This document shows positions 36,085 to 45,277 of a DNA stretch of 64,000 nt, piece by piece. The translations under genes and the position numbers were made by a program. Within the stretch, counting starts at the first letter, position 1, and each line of letters begins with the position of its first letter. The DNA lies in the NCBI GenBank assembly GCA_000174895.1, contig ACOK01000118.1:25215-89214 (forward strand). The letters are read 5' to 3'. Under the pieces are notes generated by a model, which saw only the letters and a program-made list of their open reading frames with translations, was not told the origin of the DNA and did not search any database. Origin of the DNA: Ruminococcus flavefaciens FD-1 (lineage in GTDB: Bacteria; Bacillota; Clostridia; Oscillospirales; Ruminococcaceae).

Positions 36085-37443
36085 TCAAAAGCTTTGCTCC
36101 ATTTCCACCTTCACACCAAGCTCATGTTTCTTTCTGCGTATAGCCTGTTTAAGCTTCTTATCAACTTTTGACTGAAGCTGTCGCTGTTCTTTGCTGTAGT
36201 CATCATACAGCAAAAAGCTCATACTGACGAGAAGTCCATGAACAGCATCGGAATATATCTGCAAGTTATCTTCCGGCGGAGAGAGGTTGACTGTATCTGA
36301 AATGATCTCGCTGTTTTCTTCCACGATCAACTCAGGATGAATTTCGTTCGCTGCCTGAATTATCATATTTTTCACCGATCTGAAATGTTCGTTATCAACC
36401 ATTGACGGTAATTCAACTTTTGCGGAAGAATAAAAATCATGCTTTGCCTGTTCCATATCACACCATAGCTTGTACATTTTCTGTATGGAATCATTCTGTG
36501 AAAGCCTGAAAAATATTTCATCGACCGTTTTCTTTACATCCTTTTTCAGATAGCCGTAAACCTTTTTTCCTTTTGTATTCCGTAATTGTCCGTGAAGCTT
36601 TTTTATAAGTTCAATAACATCTGTATCTGAATCACTTCCGTTTGAAATATCTTCTTTAAGCTTTTCCATAAGCTCTGCACTTCCTTTTTTAAGAAGGTCA
36701 CGCACATCAGTTTGCTGCTGGTAAAGATGTTTCAGTTCATCAGTGTAGATATCATTCATAAATCCGCTTCGTATTTTTTCACATCCCTGCTTAGTTAAAA
36801 ATCCCTCACGCTCATTTGTTGAATACACAACAATGTGAACGTGGGGATTTGTTTCTTTATCATGAAATGCGGCATACCATTTAAGATTTTCCATTTTTAT
36901 TTTCGATTGCTTTGCGATGTTTGGTATCTGTCTTTTCACAAGTTCCCGCCATGCTGTCAGATCTTCGTATCCCATTTTCTGCGCATCATCTCTGCGCAGT
37001 GATACAACATGAGTCCACACATTTCCTTTATGCTCTGAAATTTCTTTTGCTGTTTTTTCAAGATCGATCGGCTCGTCAGTCTGCGAAAATAATCCGTGAG
37101 ATCCGAACTTTACAGCGCCGGGACGATTTGCAAGATAGCCCACATAGTTTTTCTTGTTTGCCGCAATATCAGCGTGGAGTCTGATAGTTTCCGAAACAAA
37201 TTCAGAAGCATTTTTCTGAGTAGAACCGTTCTTGTATTTTTCATATGCGATACTTTTTTCACTTTCGGGAAAATCTTTCAGCAAAGACAAAATAAGCTCC
37301 TGCTGTTTTTGCGTAGCAGGAGCTGTTCCGTTATTCTCTTTCACTGTTGCCGCTCCCTCACGGGAAGCGATGTATTTTACATAGTTCGATATTTTTTTAC
37401 TGCCGCCTTTAAGGTAACGGCTGACCACAACTAACCTCGGCAT
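36085..37443 (-). CDS. MobP-type (MobP3-like) relaxase
   Basis: A 452-residue nicking enzyme that would start transfer at oriT. Characteristic features are the N-terminal RLVVVSRYLKGGSKKISNYV, a conserved FGSHGLFSQTDEP, and the metal-binding triad in HDKETNPHVHIVVY at about residue 195. The catalytic residue is probably one of the N-terminal Tyr residues (YVKYIASREG). The rest is helical. It follows its accessory gene by 3 bases. Confidence 0.9.
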   Translation of the reverse strand: MPRLVVVSRYLKGGSKKISNYVKYIASREGAATVKENNGTAPATQKQQELILSLLKDFPESEKSIAYEKYKNGSTQKNASEFVSETIRLHADIAANKKNYVGYLANRPGAVKFGSHGLFSQTDEPIDLEKTAKEISEHKGNVWTHVVSLRRDDAQKMGYEDLTAWRELVKRQIPNIAKQSKIKMENLKWYAAFHDKETNPHVHIVVYSTNEREGFLTKQGCEKIRSGFMNDIYTDELKHLYQQQTDVRDLLKKGSAELMEKLKEDISNGSDSDTDVIELIKKLHGQLRNTKGKKVYGYLKKDVKKTVDEIFFRLSQNDSIQKMYKLWCDMEQAKHDFYSSAKVELPSMVDNEHFRSVKNMIIQAANEIHPELIVEENSEIISDTVNLSPPEDNLQIYSDAVHGLLVSMSFLLYDDYSKEQRQLQSKVDKKLKQAIRRKKHELGVKVEMEQSF

Positions 37444-37446
37444 TGT

Positions 37447-37851
37447 TTACTCCCTCTGTATTTCAACTGCATCTTCATAGCTGATAATACCGTTTATTTT
37501 TCTCACTTCATTGACGCACATTGCCTGAAGCTGACGTATTGTTTCGTCGTCGATATCATTTACTGCCGCAAGAATATTTGAAATTTTTCCGAGCTCAACT
37601 GCGACCTTGAATATCAATCGTGACAATCTTTGCTCTGTTCCTTTTATCGTAGCTTTCACAGTTTCTGTTATCATGGGAGAGATATAACTGACTGATCTTT
37701 CTTCATCCAGATAACCGATGTAAAATGATATCGCTTTCTCGATGAACTCACTCTGCGATTTACAATTGTCATATTTGTAATGATTTTTCACATCTTCTTT
37801 TGTCTGCGGATAGATCCACAGCGGAAATTTTATTTTGTTGTCAAATGCCAT
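37447..37851 (-). CDS. Relaxosome accessory protein (MobC-like)
   Basis: A 134-residue helical protein that looks like a mobilisation accessory factor: short N-terminal basic part (FDNKIKFPLWIYPQTKEDVK), helix (SQSEFIEKAISFYIGYL) reminiscent of RHH-type DNA binding, and a C-terminal coil (LQAMCVNEVRKINGIIS). Position directly before the relaxase gene and directly after the candidate oriT supports the call. Family name not certain. Confidence 0.75.
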   Translation of the reverse strand: MAFDNKIKFPLWIYPQTKEDVKNHYKYDNCKSQSEFIEKAISFYIGYLDEERSVSYISPMITETVKATIKGTEQRLSRLIFKVAVELGKISNILAAVNDIDDETIRQLQAMCVNEVRKINGIISYEDAVEIQRE

Positions 37852-38036
37852 TTTTATGCCTCCGACTCCTGAGTTTTTACCTGTAAACAGGCATCTGCGG
37901 AGATACGACTCCGAAATTACAAATCATCCTCATTTGCGACCCCGAAATGAAAAGTATGAATTTCCCCGATATGCGGTCGGCTTTGCCGTCCGCTGTGAAC
38001 GCTGCGACTGCGCAGCTTTATCTTGCAATAGAATAG
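37852..38036. other. Candidate origin of transfer (oriT)
   Basis: The only sizeable non-coding gap in the left part of the transfer operon, directly upstream of the relaxosome genes. It holds several hairpins: GCGGTCGGC-TTT-GCCGTCCGC at 37973-37993, GCTGCG-ACTG-CGCAGC at 38001-38016, and a smaller CCTGTAAACAGG near 37881. OriT regions typically lie here and are rich in inverted repeats. No nick-site consensus could be tested. Confidence 0.5.
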
Positions 38037-38273
38037 TTACTGCTCCGAAGGCGTTCTGCCCTCGGAGTTTTTGTTCTTACGTTCTCTGTGCACGGATCTG
38101 TTTTCGGTTGTCAGGTCTATGTATTCACGGACGTTCTGAGGCACGATCTTTGTGTAAAGCTGTTCTGTGTATTTATCGATCTCCGCCGTCAGTGTGGTAT
38201 TCTTTTGTGCCAGATACATCTCCAGTGCTGATAGTTTTTCTGCGCTCATTGATAAAATTATTCTGTCTTTCAT
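38037..38273 (-). CDS. Small conserved ICE protein (78 aa)
   Basis: It starts in a 4-base overlap with the stop of the upstream gene. N-terminus resembles a short DNA-binding or dimerisation helix (DRIILSMSAEKLSALEMYLA), followed by a charged tail. Small proteins of this kind are common beside relaxase genes in Clostridial elements; I think it is a DUF6103-type protein but am not certain. Role unknown. Confidence 0.7.
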   Translation of the reverse strand: MKDRIILSMSAEKLSALEMYLAQKNTTLTAEIDKYTEQLYTKIVPQNVREYIDLTTENRSVHRERKNKNSEGRTPSEQ

Positions 38274-39430
38274 GACAATATCATCTCCGTTTCTTCATTA
38301 ATTTCCTCATCTTCGGTCTGACTCTGATCTGAATATATCGAGGTGTACAGCTCCTGTCCCTGACCTGAGACCACTCCGTATGAAGTCATCATGCCGCCTT
38401 TGGCACTAAGAATACTGATACCGAATTCGCCCAGGTCCGCTGTTGAAAATACTTCTGTATCAAAGCCAACAGGAAGAGTGTTGTAAAGAAATATCTTTCC
38501 GAAAACACTTTCATCCATCGGATTGGGATCAAAATCAAATTCATCAAGGCGGCTGACCACATCCATAGTCCGGTCAATTCCGCTGACCTCTCCCATTTCC
38601 ATTACTGCTTTCAGCTTTATGAATTCATCCTTGCTCAGTACGGAAAGCTTTTCTGCCAGCTTATTCAACTCGGAAATATCTGTTTGTGTTACGGTGTGGG
38701 GAGATATCATCGGCAATGCTGACTCCGCTTTTATGCATATCATCCTGTTGATAGCTGTGCCATGCCGCTGTTCAAATTCTATCAGTTCATCCTTGCTGCA
38801 CGGCAGTATCAGCCACTCTGCTTTGTCTCTGTCGATCCTTCCGTCGCAGTCAGCCGCCAATTGCAGACGGAAAAAGCCTTTCACAGGTTCAGGAAGTTCT
38901 GTACATATGTCAGGAGCGATGAAGCCTTCAGGTTCAACATAATAGCCGTTGTACATATATCCCTCCCGGTTGTCATTTATCTCGGCTGCAACTTTTTCAC
39001 TGTCCAGATAATCAATAATATCATGTGGGCAATCCTCAAATACAGGCAGCCAGTCATTGTCGAAAGCAAGCTCTGTCAGCTCGTCATCGTTGCAGCATAC
39101 ATAAGCTTCTATGCTGTCAAGCCCGTATGTCATTGCGAGAAGCTCTGAGATATCGGCCTTCGGATATTTCGTCATCAGCGCAAACATCTTTGCTTCCTCC
39201 GGTTCATTCATTTCATCGATCCGCTGCACCAGTAGATTCAGACGCAAAAGATCTTCACGGCTTTCTATCTGAAATTCATTGTTTACGCAGTCCCAACTAA
39301 ACAGCTCACTTACCCTGACTGTAAAGGGAAAAGTATTTCTCATCTCGTCCATGAAGTCGTCCAGCTGATAGCTGTTCTTAGGAAACAAAACTGATCTCAC
39401 TTTTCCTCTGAAAATTATATCTGCTCTCAT
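38270..39430 (-). CDS. ArdA-like antirestriction protein 1
   Basis: A 386-residue protein with repeated ArdA-like modules: recurring LNLLVQRIDEM, ISELLAMTYGLDSI and an acidic FEDCPHDIIDYLDSEKVAAE followed by a YNGYYVEP-like turn. ArdA proteins mimic DNA and block type I restriction enzymes in the recipient. The neighbouring gene is a paralogue. The C-terminus ends in an acidic stretch and short hydrophobic tail (TEDEEINEETEMILS), as in many neighbours. Confidence 0.75.
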   Translation of the reverse strand: MRADIIFRGKVRSVLFPKNSYQLDDFMDEMRNTFPFTVRVSELFSWDCVNNEFQIESREDLLRLNLLVQRIDEMNEPEEAKMFALMTKYPKADISELLAMTYGLDSIEAYVCCNDDELTELAFDNDWLPVFEDCPHDIIDYLDSEKVAAEINDNREGYMYNGYYVEPEGFIAPDICTELPEPVKGFFRLQLAADCDGRIDRDKAEWLILPCSKDELIEFEQRHGTAINRMICIKAESALPMISPHTVTQTDISELNKLAEKLSVLSKDEFIKLKAVMEMGEVSGIDRTMDVVSRLDEFDFDPNPMDESVFGKIFLYNTLPVGFDTEVFSTADLGEFGISILSAKGGMMTSYGVVSGQGQELYTSIYSDQSQTEDEEINEETEMILS

Positions 39431-40506
39431 TGTATCAACTCCATTTCCTGTTCATCTTCCTGTACTGTCAGTGCAGAATAAAGTTCCTGTTCTATTCCTG
39501 ACAGCACTCCGTATGAAGTGATCGTTCCGTCCTTGTTCTCAAGGATATTCCGTCCAGTAATGCAAAGATGATCACTGTCAAGCAGGCTCATATCAAAATC
39601 TTCGGGAAGCTGTCTGCTGAGGTATTTCATCCCATAGTCCTTATAATATCTCACGCTTGCATCGAGCTCACGTTCGTCAAGTTCGGCATAAGCCTTCAGC
39701 GCACCTTCTGCACCTCTCAGTCCGTCGCTTTCCATTATAGCTTTCATTTTTACAAGTTCGGAATTATCAAGCTCCGATACTATCTTTGCTGTTTCGTTCA
39801 GCTTTGATATGTTATACACTGTCTTTATATTCGGGAGCGGCGAATCTACACAGTATATATTACTGTGAGATATATCCTCAGTGCAGGGGAGAGTCATCCA
39901 CTGTGCCGTTTTTTCATCATTGCCGACAAGAAGTCTGAACTCGTTCCGTGGCGGCTTCCCGATGGATATTTCCATGTCAGGCGGTTCATAGTCAGCAACT
40001 TCACAGTAATATCCGCCTGAAAAAATGCCGCCCGATCTTTCAGCGGCCAGTCTTCCGATAGCCTCTTTATCAAGATATTTTATCAGCTCATCGGGACAAT
40101 TCTCAACTTCAGCTATCATATCATTTTCTATTACGATCTCTCCCAGTTCCTCATAGCTGCTGCAAGGATATATTGGATATGCATCCATGCTGTATGTCAC
40201 AAGCAGAATATCATCAAGATTGAAATCTTCATGCTCCTGTAAAACTGCCGTGAAACCAGCTTTCCCGGAAGGGGACAATTCTTCTATACGCTGTGCAAGA
40301 ATGTTCAGCTTGAAAATATCATCATAGAATCCGCCCTCACGCATTGCTTCGGGGATATATTCATCCTCTATATTAATGTAGGCATTATCCCACTTATTAT
40401 CCGTTCCGAGCCTGTCAAGAATGTCATAAAGCTCTGTCGGTCTGACAGGAAGGGTAACAGTTATGCTGTAGCTGTCATCGTAGTTATTCCTCAGTCTCAC
40501 TCTCAT
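39427..40506 (-). CDS. ArdA-like antirestriction protein 2 (paralogue)
   Basis: A 359-residue protein with the same plan as the preceding entry: LNILAQRIEEL, LDDILLVTYSMDAYPIYP, VENCPDELIKYLDKEAIGRL, then a GGYYCEV turn. Ribosome site GGAGG before the ATG; overlaps the membrane-protein gene upstream by 23 bases. C-terminus QEDEQEMELIQ. Two different ArdA-like proteins could cover different restriction enzymes. Confidence 0.75.
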   Translation of the reverse strand: MRVRLRNNYDDSYSITVTLPVRPTELYDILDRLGTDNKWDNAYINIEDEYIPEAMREGGFYDDIFKLNILAQRIEELSPSGKAGFTAVLQEHEDFNLDDILLVTYSMDAYPIYPCSSYEELGEIVIENDMIAEVENCPDELIKYLDKEAIGRLAAERSGGIFSGGYYCEVADYEPPDMEISIGKPPRNEFRLLVGNDEKTAQWMTLPCTEDISHSNIYCVDSPLPNIKTVYNISKLNETAKIVSELDNSELVKMKAIMESDGLRGAEGALKAYAELDERELDASVRYYKDYGMKYLSRQLPEDFDMSLLDSDHLCITGRNILENKDGTITSYGVLSGIEQELYSALTVQEDEQEMELIQ

Positions 40507-41437
40507 CGTTATTTCCTCCGTTCCTTATATCTTCCATTATGTCATATACCTCCTGCGGATAGCTTACCGCATCATAGATGCACCATTCATTCCATCCTCC
40601 GTCAGTAATATTCTGACGCTGAATGCCGCCCATAGCAGAAGAGAAAATGACATCTCCGCCTCCTGTGTATACACCGAATCCGCTGTCTCCATGTACACCT
40701 ATCCCTTTTATATCGGGCATTGAATCAAGGCTGCCTGCAGGGGTATAGTAAAGAGAATCATTGTCAGAACTGAACAGCTTTTCCTGCGGATCATATCGTA
40801 TGTAACCCATTATCAGTCCTATATTGTCAGCACATCTCAGGTGTGATCTCTCGTCGATCTCACCACAGCGGTCTTCTCTGAATTCCCAGTGTGTATCATA
40901 GGCATTAATTGCCCAAGCCGCCAGATCCACGGAATTTTTTTCTTCTGCATCTGCGAATATATACTCACTTATAGTTCTGTTCATCACAAGGGTGTACATA
41001 CCGATAAACTCATCATAATCAATATCAAGGTCATAGTAGCTGTTGATATTGTCGATAAGAGCCCTGTCATCAGTATGTGTAAACATATTCGCATAAACGT
41101 TTACATTCGTCAGATGAAGCTCGTCAAAGTATGAAATATATATCAGCTGCGCTTTTACAGTCTGTTCACGCAGTCCGATTACTGTCAGCGCATCCTCTAT
41201 CGCTTTGATCTCTGCTTCTGTTTCGTCAAGCCGATCGCTTATTTCCGACGGCAGCTTAGTTTCGTCAAAAGAGATGGACGGAGCGCCCATCTCCTTCATT
41301 GATGATAATACAATTACCGGAGCGGCCATGAGAAAAAGAAGTCCTGCGGCAATACTTAAAACTGCTGTCAGTATCCTGTTTCGGTTTTCTTTGTCAGCCA
41401 AAAGCTTCAACAGAAGCTGTACGATGTATTTGTTCAT
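40484..41437 (-). CDS. Membrane-anchored conjugal transfer protein
   Basis: A 317-residue protein with an N-terminal membrane anchor (ILTAVLSIAAGLLFLMAAPV) and an extracellular domain. The position right after VirB4 is where Tn1549-type elements encode a lysozyme/NlpC-type wall hydrolase; the start resembles the N-terminus of those proteins, but no catalytic motif is visible here. The wall-hydrolase function may instead be carried by the large SpaA/NlpC protein at 49729. Starts in a 4-base overlap with virB4. Confidence 0.75.
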   Translation of the reverse strand: MNKYIVQLLLKLLADKENRNRILTAVLSIAAGLLFLMAAPVIVLSSMKEMGAPSISFDETKLPSEISDRLDETEAEIKAIEDALTVIGLREQTVKAQLIYISYFDELHLTNVNVYANMFTHTDDRALIDNINSYYDLDIDYDEFIGMYTLVMNRTISEYIFADAEEKNSVDLAAWAINAYDTHWEFREDRCGEIDERSHLRCADNIGLIMGYIRYDPQEKLFSSDNDSLYYTPAGSLDSMPDIKGIGVHGDSGFGVYTGGGDVIFSSAMGGIQRQNITDGGWNEWCIYDAVSYPQEVYDIMEDIRNGGNNDESETEE

Positions 41438-43254
41438 CTTCCTCCTGCCTTACCGAACAATACCGCCTTATACTCGGGAGCGATCACTTGCAGGAGATAG
41501 CGTTCACTTCCGCAGCGGTAAAAGCATACTCCTCTGTCAGAATAGTTGAAAAGGCAGTATTCTGATTCCAGTATCTGCACTACATCCATAAAAAGGACAG
41601 GACTGATATTTCCGGGATAGAAGAAAAAGTCATGCGTGGGTATAGCAAACAAGGGCTTCGTATATTCCTTTACCTCCGGCAGAAGAAAGTCTTCAATGTT
41701 CTGGCTTGCAAGTATGAATGCCGATTCCTTTTTTCGTACACGCTTCATGCCGTTTCTTATGTACTCAATTGCAGTTATATTTGAAAGAAAAAGATACAAC
41801 TCGTCTATGGCAGCAACTGTATTTCCCTTGCCTAAAAGCTGCTCGTTCATGTAGCTGAGTATATTGAAAAGCAGAGTGTCCTTCAGTTTCTTGTTTGTGT
41901 CCATAATGCCCTTTACGCCGAAGCATATGAACTGCCCGTCCTTTATGTTGGTATGTCCGCAGAAATACTGTGCTTCTGCTCCCTTGCACATACTGAATAA
42001 TCCAAGGCGGATATTCTGAAGCGTATCCTCGGTGAAAAGATTTTTCTGTTCTCTGTCATAGGCTTTCACTTCCTTGTCGATTATATCGTAAAGGTCTTCC
42101 ATCGTCGGAAAATCCGTCGATTCAAGAGAGGTCAGCTCGGTGCGGTCATCGATGCCGAAACGTGCATACAGCTTTATCAGCATTATTTCTATGGTGTCTA
42201 TCTCATTGTCGCTGAAATCCTTGTAAGCCCTGAAAAAGTCTTTCAGGTAGGAGATATGCTGTGATAGCCTTGTTACTCTGCGGAAGGCTTCGGGGGCATC
42301 CTCTGATTTGTCGGCCTCTCCGAACGACTTCGGTTCGAGGGGATTTATCATGTATTCTCCTGACATCAGGTCGATATACGTGCCGCCCAGATTATTGCAC
42401 AGTTCTTCGTATTCATGCTCGGGATCGAGACATAATATATTCTTTCCCGATTCACGCAGATTGCACAGAAGAAGCTTCATGAGATAGCTTTTTCCCTGAC
42501 CGCTGTTTCCGAGAATAAGGACATTTGAATTCGTTTTGTCATCAGTGCGCTTGTCGAAGTCAACCAATATATTTGAGCCGTACTTGTCTCTGCCTATGTA
42601 GAAGCCGTTGGCATCGGTCTTTCCGCTGTAATTGAGAGGAAAAAGGTCAGCCGCAGAACTTGACGGCAGCACTCGCTCATACTGCATACCAAAGCTGTTA
42701 TTGCCGCATGGAAGCACTGAAAGGAAGCCCTCTTTCTGCCGCATGAGAAGCCTGTCAACTGATATTTTAGAGCGTGAAAGTTCCATTGAGATATCCGCCT
42801 GAAGGTCACGGAGATCTTCAAGCGTTCCTGCTTTCAGTTCCAGGAATACAGCTGTGTGCAGAAGGAGCTCACTGTTGTGGATGACCTCTTTCAGCATATC
42901 TCCTATGTCATTGAGATTGCTTTCGGCACGTACTGCTTCCGTAACATCGGTTGCAGTTGTCATCATGCGGTTCTTACGGTCTGCCTGCTGCACTATCTTA
43001 CGCTGCTCCATTGCTCCCACAGGACGATTGTAAATACGAAGCGAAACACCGCTCTTATCCGCAAGATGAGCAAGGAGAGCTGTTTCTTCCGTTGATGTGG
43101 GATATTCGGTTATTGCCCACACGCTCTTGTAGAAATTACCGCAGATGTAATAGTCGGAAAAGAACCTGATATATCCGGGGACGGCTCTGTCGAAAAAGTC
43201 CTTTGCTTCGATCATCTCCATCTGTTCCTGTGTCATTGTTTTCTTCTTAAACAA
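41434..43254 (-). CDS. VirB4-type conjugation ATPase
   Basis: About 606 residues from a TTG start at 43254, which sits 9 bases behind AGGAGG; a later ATG at 43236 is possible. Walker A is GNSGQGKSYLMKLL, Walker B VAAIDELYLFLS, with downstream ASQNIEDF and YTKPLFAIPTHDFFF. It energises assembly of the type IV secretion channel at the membrane. It overlaps the previous gene by 8 bases. Confidence 0.94.
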   Translation of the reverse strand: MFKKKTMTQEQMEMIEAKDFFDRAVPGYIRFFSDYYICGNFYKSVWAITEYPTSTEETALLAHLADKSGVSLRIYNRPVGAMEQRKIVQQADRKNRMMTTATDVTEAVRAESNLNDIGDMLKEVIHNSELLLHTAVFLELKAGTLEDLRDLQADISMELSRSKISVDRLLMRQKEGFLSVLPCGNNSFGMQYERVLPSSSAADLFPLNYSGKTDANGFYIGRDKYGSNILVDFDKRTDDKTNSNVLILGNSGQGKSYLMKLLLCNLRESGKNILCLDPEHEYEELCNNLGGTYIDLMSGEYMINPLEPKSFGEADKSEDAPEAFRRVTRLSQHISYLKDFFRAYKDFSDNEIDTIEIMLIKLYARFGIDDRTELTSLESTDFPTMEDLYDIIDKEVKAYDREQKNLFTEDTLQNIRLGLFSMCKGAEAQYFCGHTNIKDGQFICFGVKGIMDTNKKLKDTLLFNILSYMNEQLLGKGNTVAAIDELYLFLSNITAIEYIRNGMKRVRKKESAFILASQNIEDFLLPEVKEYTKPLFAIPTHDFFFYPGNISPVLFMDVVQILESEYCLFNYSDRGVCFYRCGSERYLLQVIAPEYKAVLFGKAGGR

Positions 43255-43810
43255 TATCTTCCACCTCCTGAATGTCAGTATCGGGTATCTCGTCACCTGT
43301 AACACTTGAGCCGAAATAGAGGGCTATCATCCTTTTCAGCTCGGACTTTGAAAGTCGTTTAGCCATGAAGCCGTGATCGGATATGGCTTTGCTCACACGA
43401 TTTATCAGCGTGAATATCTGCTCCTCTTTTTCTCTGTGAAAACGGTAAATAAAGAGGAATTCTCTTGCAGTCGACATTCCCAGCTGTATCTCATCAAGGA
43501 ATTTCAGATCAGCTTCGAGAAGTTCCCTTACTGCTTCACTGCGTTCTTCTCTGAGCCGCTTCTGAAGGAATATCTTGTTGTCATCGAAACACTCACAGCT
43601 GTCAAGCGCCATTATCTCAAGTTCGGGAATTACTCCCAGTACAAGCGTCAGATCGTGTATCTTCGCTTCGATCACTTCAGGCGGAAGCACTGAGATATTA
43701 ACAGGTTCAACGTGGAATATTACGAATTCAAATCTGTCGGTCTTTATTCCGTTTTTTGTAAATGCTTCAAATCCTATGAGTTTCTGTACGCTGTTTTTCT
43801 TCTTTGCCAT
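43247..43810 (-). CDS. VirB4-associated N-terminal-like ICE protein
   Basis: About 187 residues; start chosen at 43810 with GGGG 7 bases upstream. The sequence (KTDRFEFVIFHVEPVNISVL, then MALDSCECFDDNKIFLQKRL) resembles the N-terminal domain that is fused to VirB4 in some elements. Being separately encoded just before VirB4, it probably works with it. The C-terminus is acidic (DEIPDTDIQEVEDIV). Confidence 0.75.
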   Translation of the reverse strand: MAKKKNSVQKLIGFEAFTKNGIKTDRFEFVIFHVEPVNISVLPPEVIEAKIHDLTLVLGVIPELEIMALDSCECFDDNKIFLQKRLREERSEAVRELLEADLKFLDEIQLGMSTAREFLFIYRFHREKEEQIFTLINRVSKAISDHGFMAKRLSKSELKRMIALYFGSSVTGDEIPDTDIQEVEDIV

Positions 43811-43812
43811 TG

Positions 43813-44082
43813 TCATTCCCCTTTCTTCCATCGGTATTCACGCTGTGTTATGCAGAAGTATCTGAAAGCGCTGGTCATGTAGTCCATTATTGCCGTATCC
43901 TCCGCTCTCAGCGTTATGAATGCATAGCATATGGTAAATGCCATAGGAACGGGAGTCCACAGCTTTGCAAATATCATTACTGATATCACAACTCCTGTGC
44001 AGATAATTATGAAATCCCTGACGTTCCAGAACCACAGCTTGACTGTTGCCCTGAGATTTTCGGGATAGATGTATGTTTTCAT
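43813..44082 (-). CDS. PrgI/VirB3-like membrane protein
   Basis: An 89-residue protein of the PrgI family, typical between VirB6 and VirB4 in Gram-positive conjugation systems. Two hydrophobic segments (FIIICTGVVISVMIFAKLW and PMAFTICYAFITL) and a basic C-terminus (YFCITQREYRWKKGE). Starts in a 4-base overlap with the virB6-like gene. Confidence 0.9.
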   Translation of the reverse strand: MKTYIYPENLRATVKLWFWNVRDFIIICTGVVISVMIFAKLWTPVPMAFTICYAFITLRAEDTAIMDYMTSAFRYFCITQREYRWKKGE

Positions 44083-45011
44083 ATATGTCCTCCTCTCAGA
44101 TATCTTGAAGCTTTTGAAGTCATTGACACTGCACTGCTTATGCTTGTAATGTTAAGTTTAACACTTGTGTCAAGTCCGAATGTCTGTGCAATTCTCGGTA
44201 TTTCATTGGCCGAAAGGCATATACCGACTGCCAGCAGAGCGTGCTGTGTGTAAGTCAGCAGTCCTATGAAAAGAATGGTAGTCTGTAAAAATGCAGTAAG
44301 ACAAGTGGCGATGACCTGTTTGCACCAGTTGTAAAATCCGTCTGTATATCCTCTCGGTACGCTGAACATATACAGGCTTCCAATTGCTATCTGACACAGA
44401 AGTATTCCGCCTCGCTTGATATTTGCAAGTACGACTTTGACAGTGCAGTATCCGAAAAGGATAATAAAGAAAAGACTGAACAGTGACACATCTTCTGCAA
44501 GCGCAAGTATCACTTTCAGTCCCGTTCCTGCAACTGTATCTGAGGTATCTCCCACAAAGCTTCCAAGCAATTCAGTGGCGAATGTTCCTTGCAGCGAAGT
44601 GCAGAATGAGTAAAGTCTCTGAGGAACCACAGCCACAAGATTTGCCGCAAAATAGCCTTTCAGAATATTTACCGCAGTATTCTTTATGTTGTTCTGACCC
44701 GATTCATAGGCGACCGCACAGTCAAATACCGCAACGATAAGACCGCAGGCAAACAATATCCACCCCATGTTGTGGAAAAGTCTGATGAATGAATTCACCC
44801 ATGCAAGACTGAAAATATCGGATGTGCTCTCGTTTATGAATTCAAAAAGCTCGGAAATAGCACCGTAGATCAGCTTGAATACCCACTCAAACATGGCATC
44901 CCATATTGCATCCGAAAGAATGTCTATAGCTTTACCTGCGGTCTTTTCCCACATGATGGAAATTCCGTCGCCTATCAGTTCAAGAATATCCCCAAACCAT
45001 CCCGACATCAT
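44079..45011 (-). CDS. VirB6/TrbL-like channel protein
   Basis: A 310-residue polytopic membrane protein with five or six hydrophobic segments, an early amphipathic part (MWEKTAGKAIDILSDAIW) and a conserved FGLDTSVKLN near the end. In Gram-positive elements this protein forms part of the inner channel of the conjugation machine. Overlaps neighbours by 4 bases on both sides. Confidence 0.9.
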   Translation of the reverse strand: MMSGWFGDILELIGDGISIMWEKTAGKAIDILSDAIWDAMFEWVFKLIYGAISELFEFINESTSDIFSLAWVNSFIRLFHNMGWILFACGLIVAVFDCAVAYESGQNNIKNTAVNILKGYFAANLVAVVPQRLYSFCTSLQGTFATELLGSFVGDTSDTVAGTGLKVILALAEDVSLFSLFFIILFGYCTVKVVLANIKRGGILLCQIAIGSLYMFSVPRGYTDGFYNWCKQVIATCLTAFLQTTILFIGLLTYTQHALLAVGICLSANEIPRIAQTFGLDTSVKLNITSISSAVSMTSKASRYLRGGHI

Positions 45012-45277
45012 ATCACCTCGATCCTGTACAGATTTGAGGAAGTACCGCCGTTGTCACGTTTGCGCTGTGTTATGATGAGGAGTTGTTTGTCCTGAAGGCG
45101 CTTTATTGCCTGATTCACAGTTGAGCGGTGCATATTCACTGCCCTTGCGATGGTGGTCTGCGATGGGAAGCACTCTCTGTTTTTATCTGCTCTGCTGCAC
45201 AGATACTGGTACACGTTTATCTCAGACGATGTCAGCTTCAGCTTGTATATTTTTTCTGGTATTATCATTTTTATCAC
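45008..45277 (-). CDS. Winged helix-turn-helix protein (replication-initiator-like)
   Basis: An 89-residue protein consisting only of a winged HTH (KLTSSEINVYQYLCSRADKN, TIARAVNMHRSTVNQAIKRL), like the N-terminal part of some RepA/replication proteins. The start lies 56 bases inside the end of the virD4 gene in another frame. The long overlap suggests coupling. It may control the transfer operon or plasmid-like replication of the excised circle. Confidence 0.82.
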   Translation of the reverse strand: MIKMIIPEKIYKLKLTSSEINVYQYLCSRADKNRECFPSQTTIARAVNMHRSTVNQAIKRLQDKQLLIITQRKRDNGGTSSNLYRIEVI

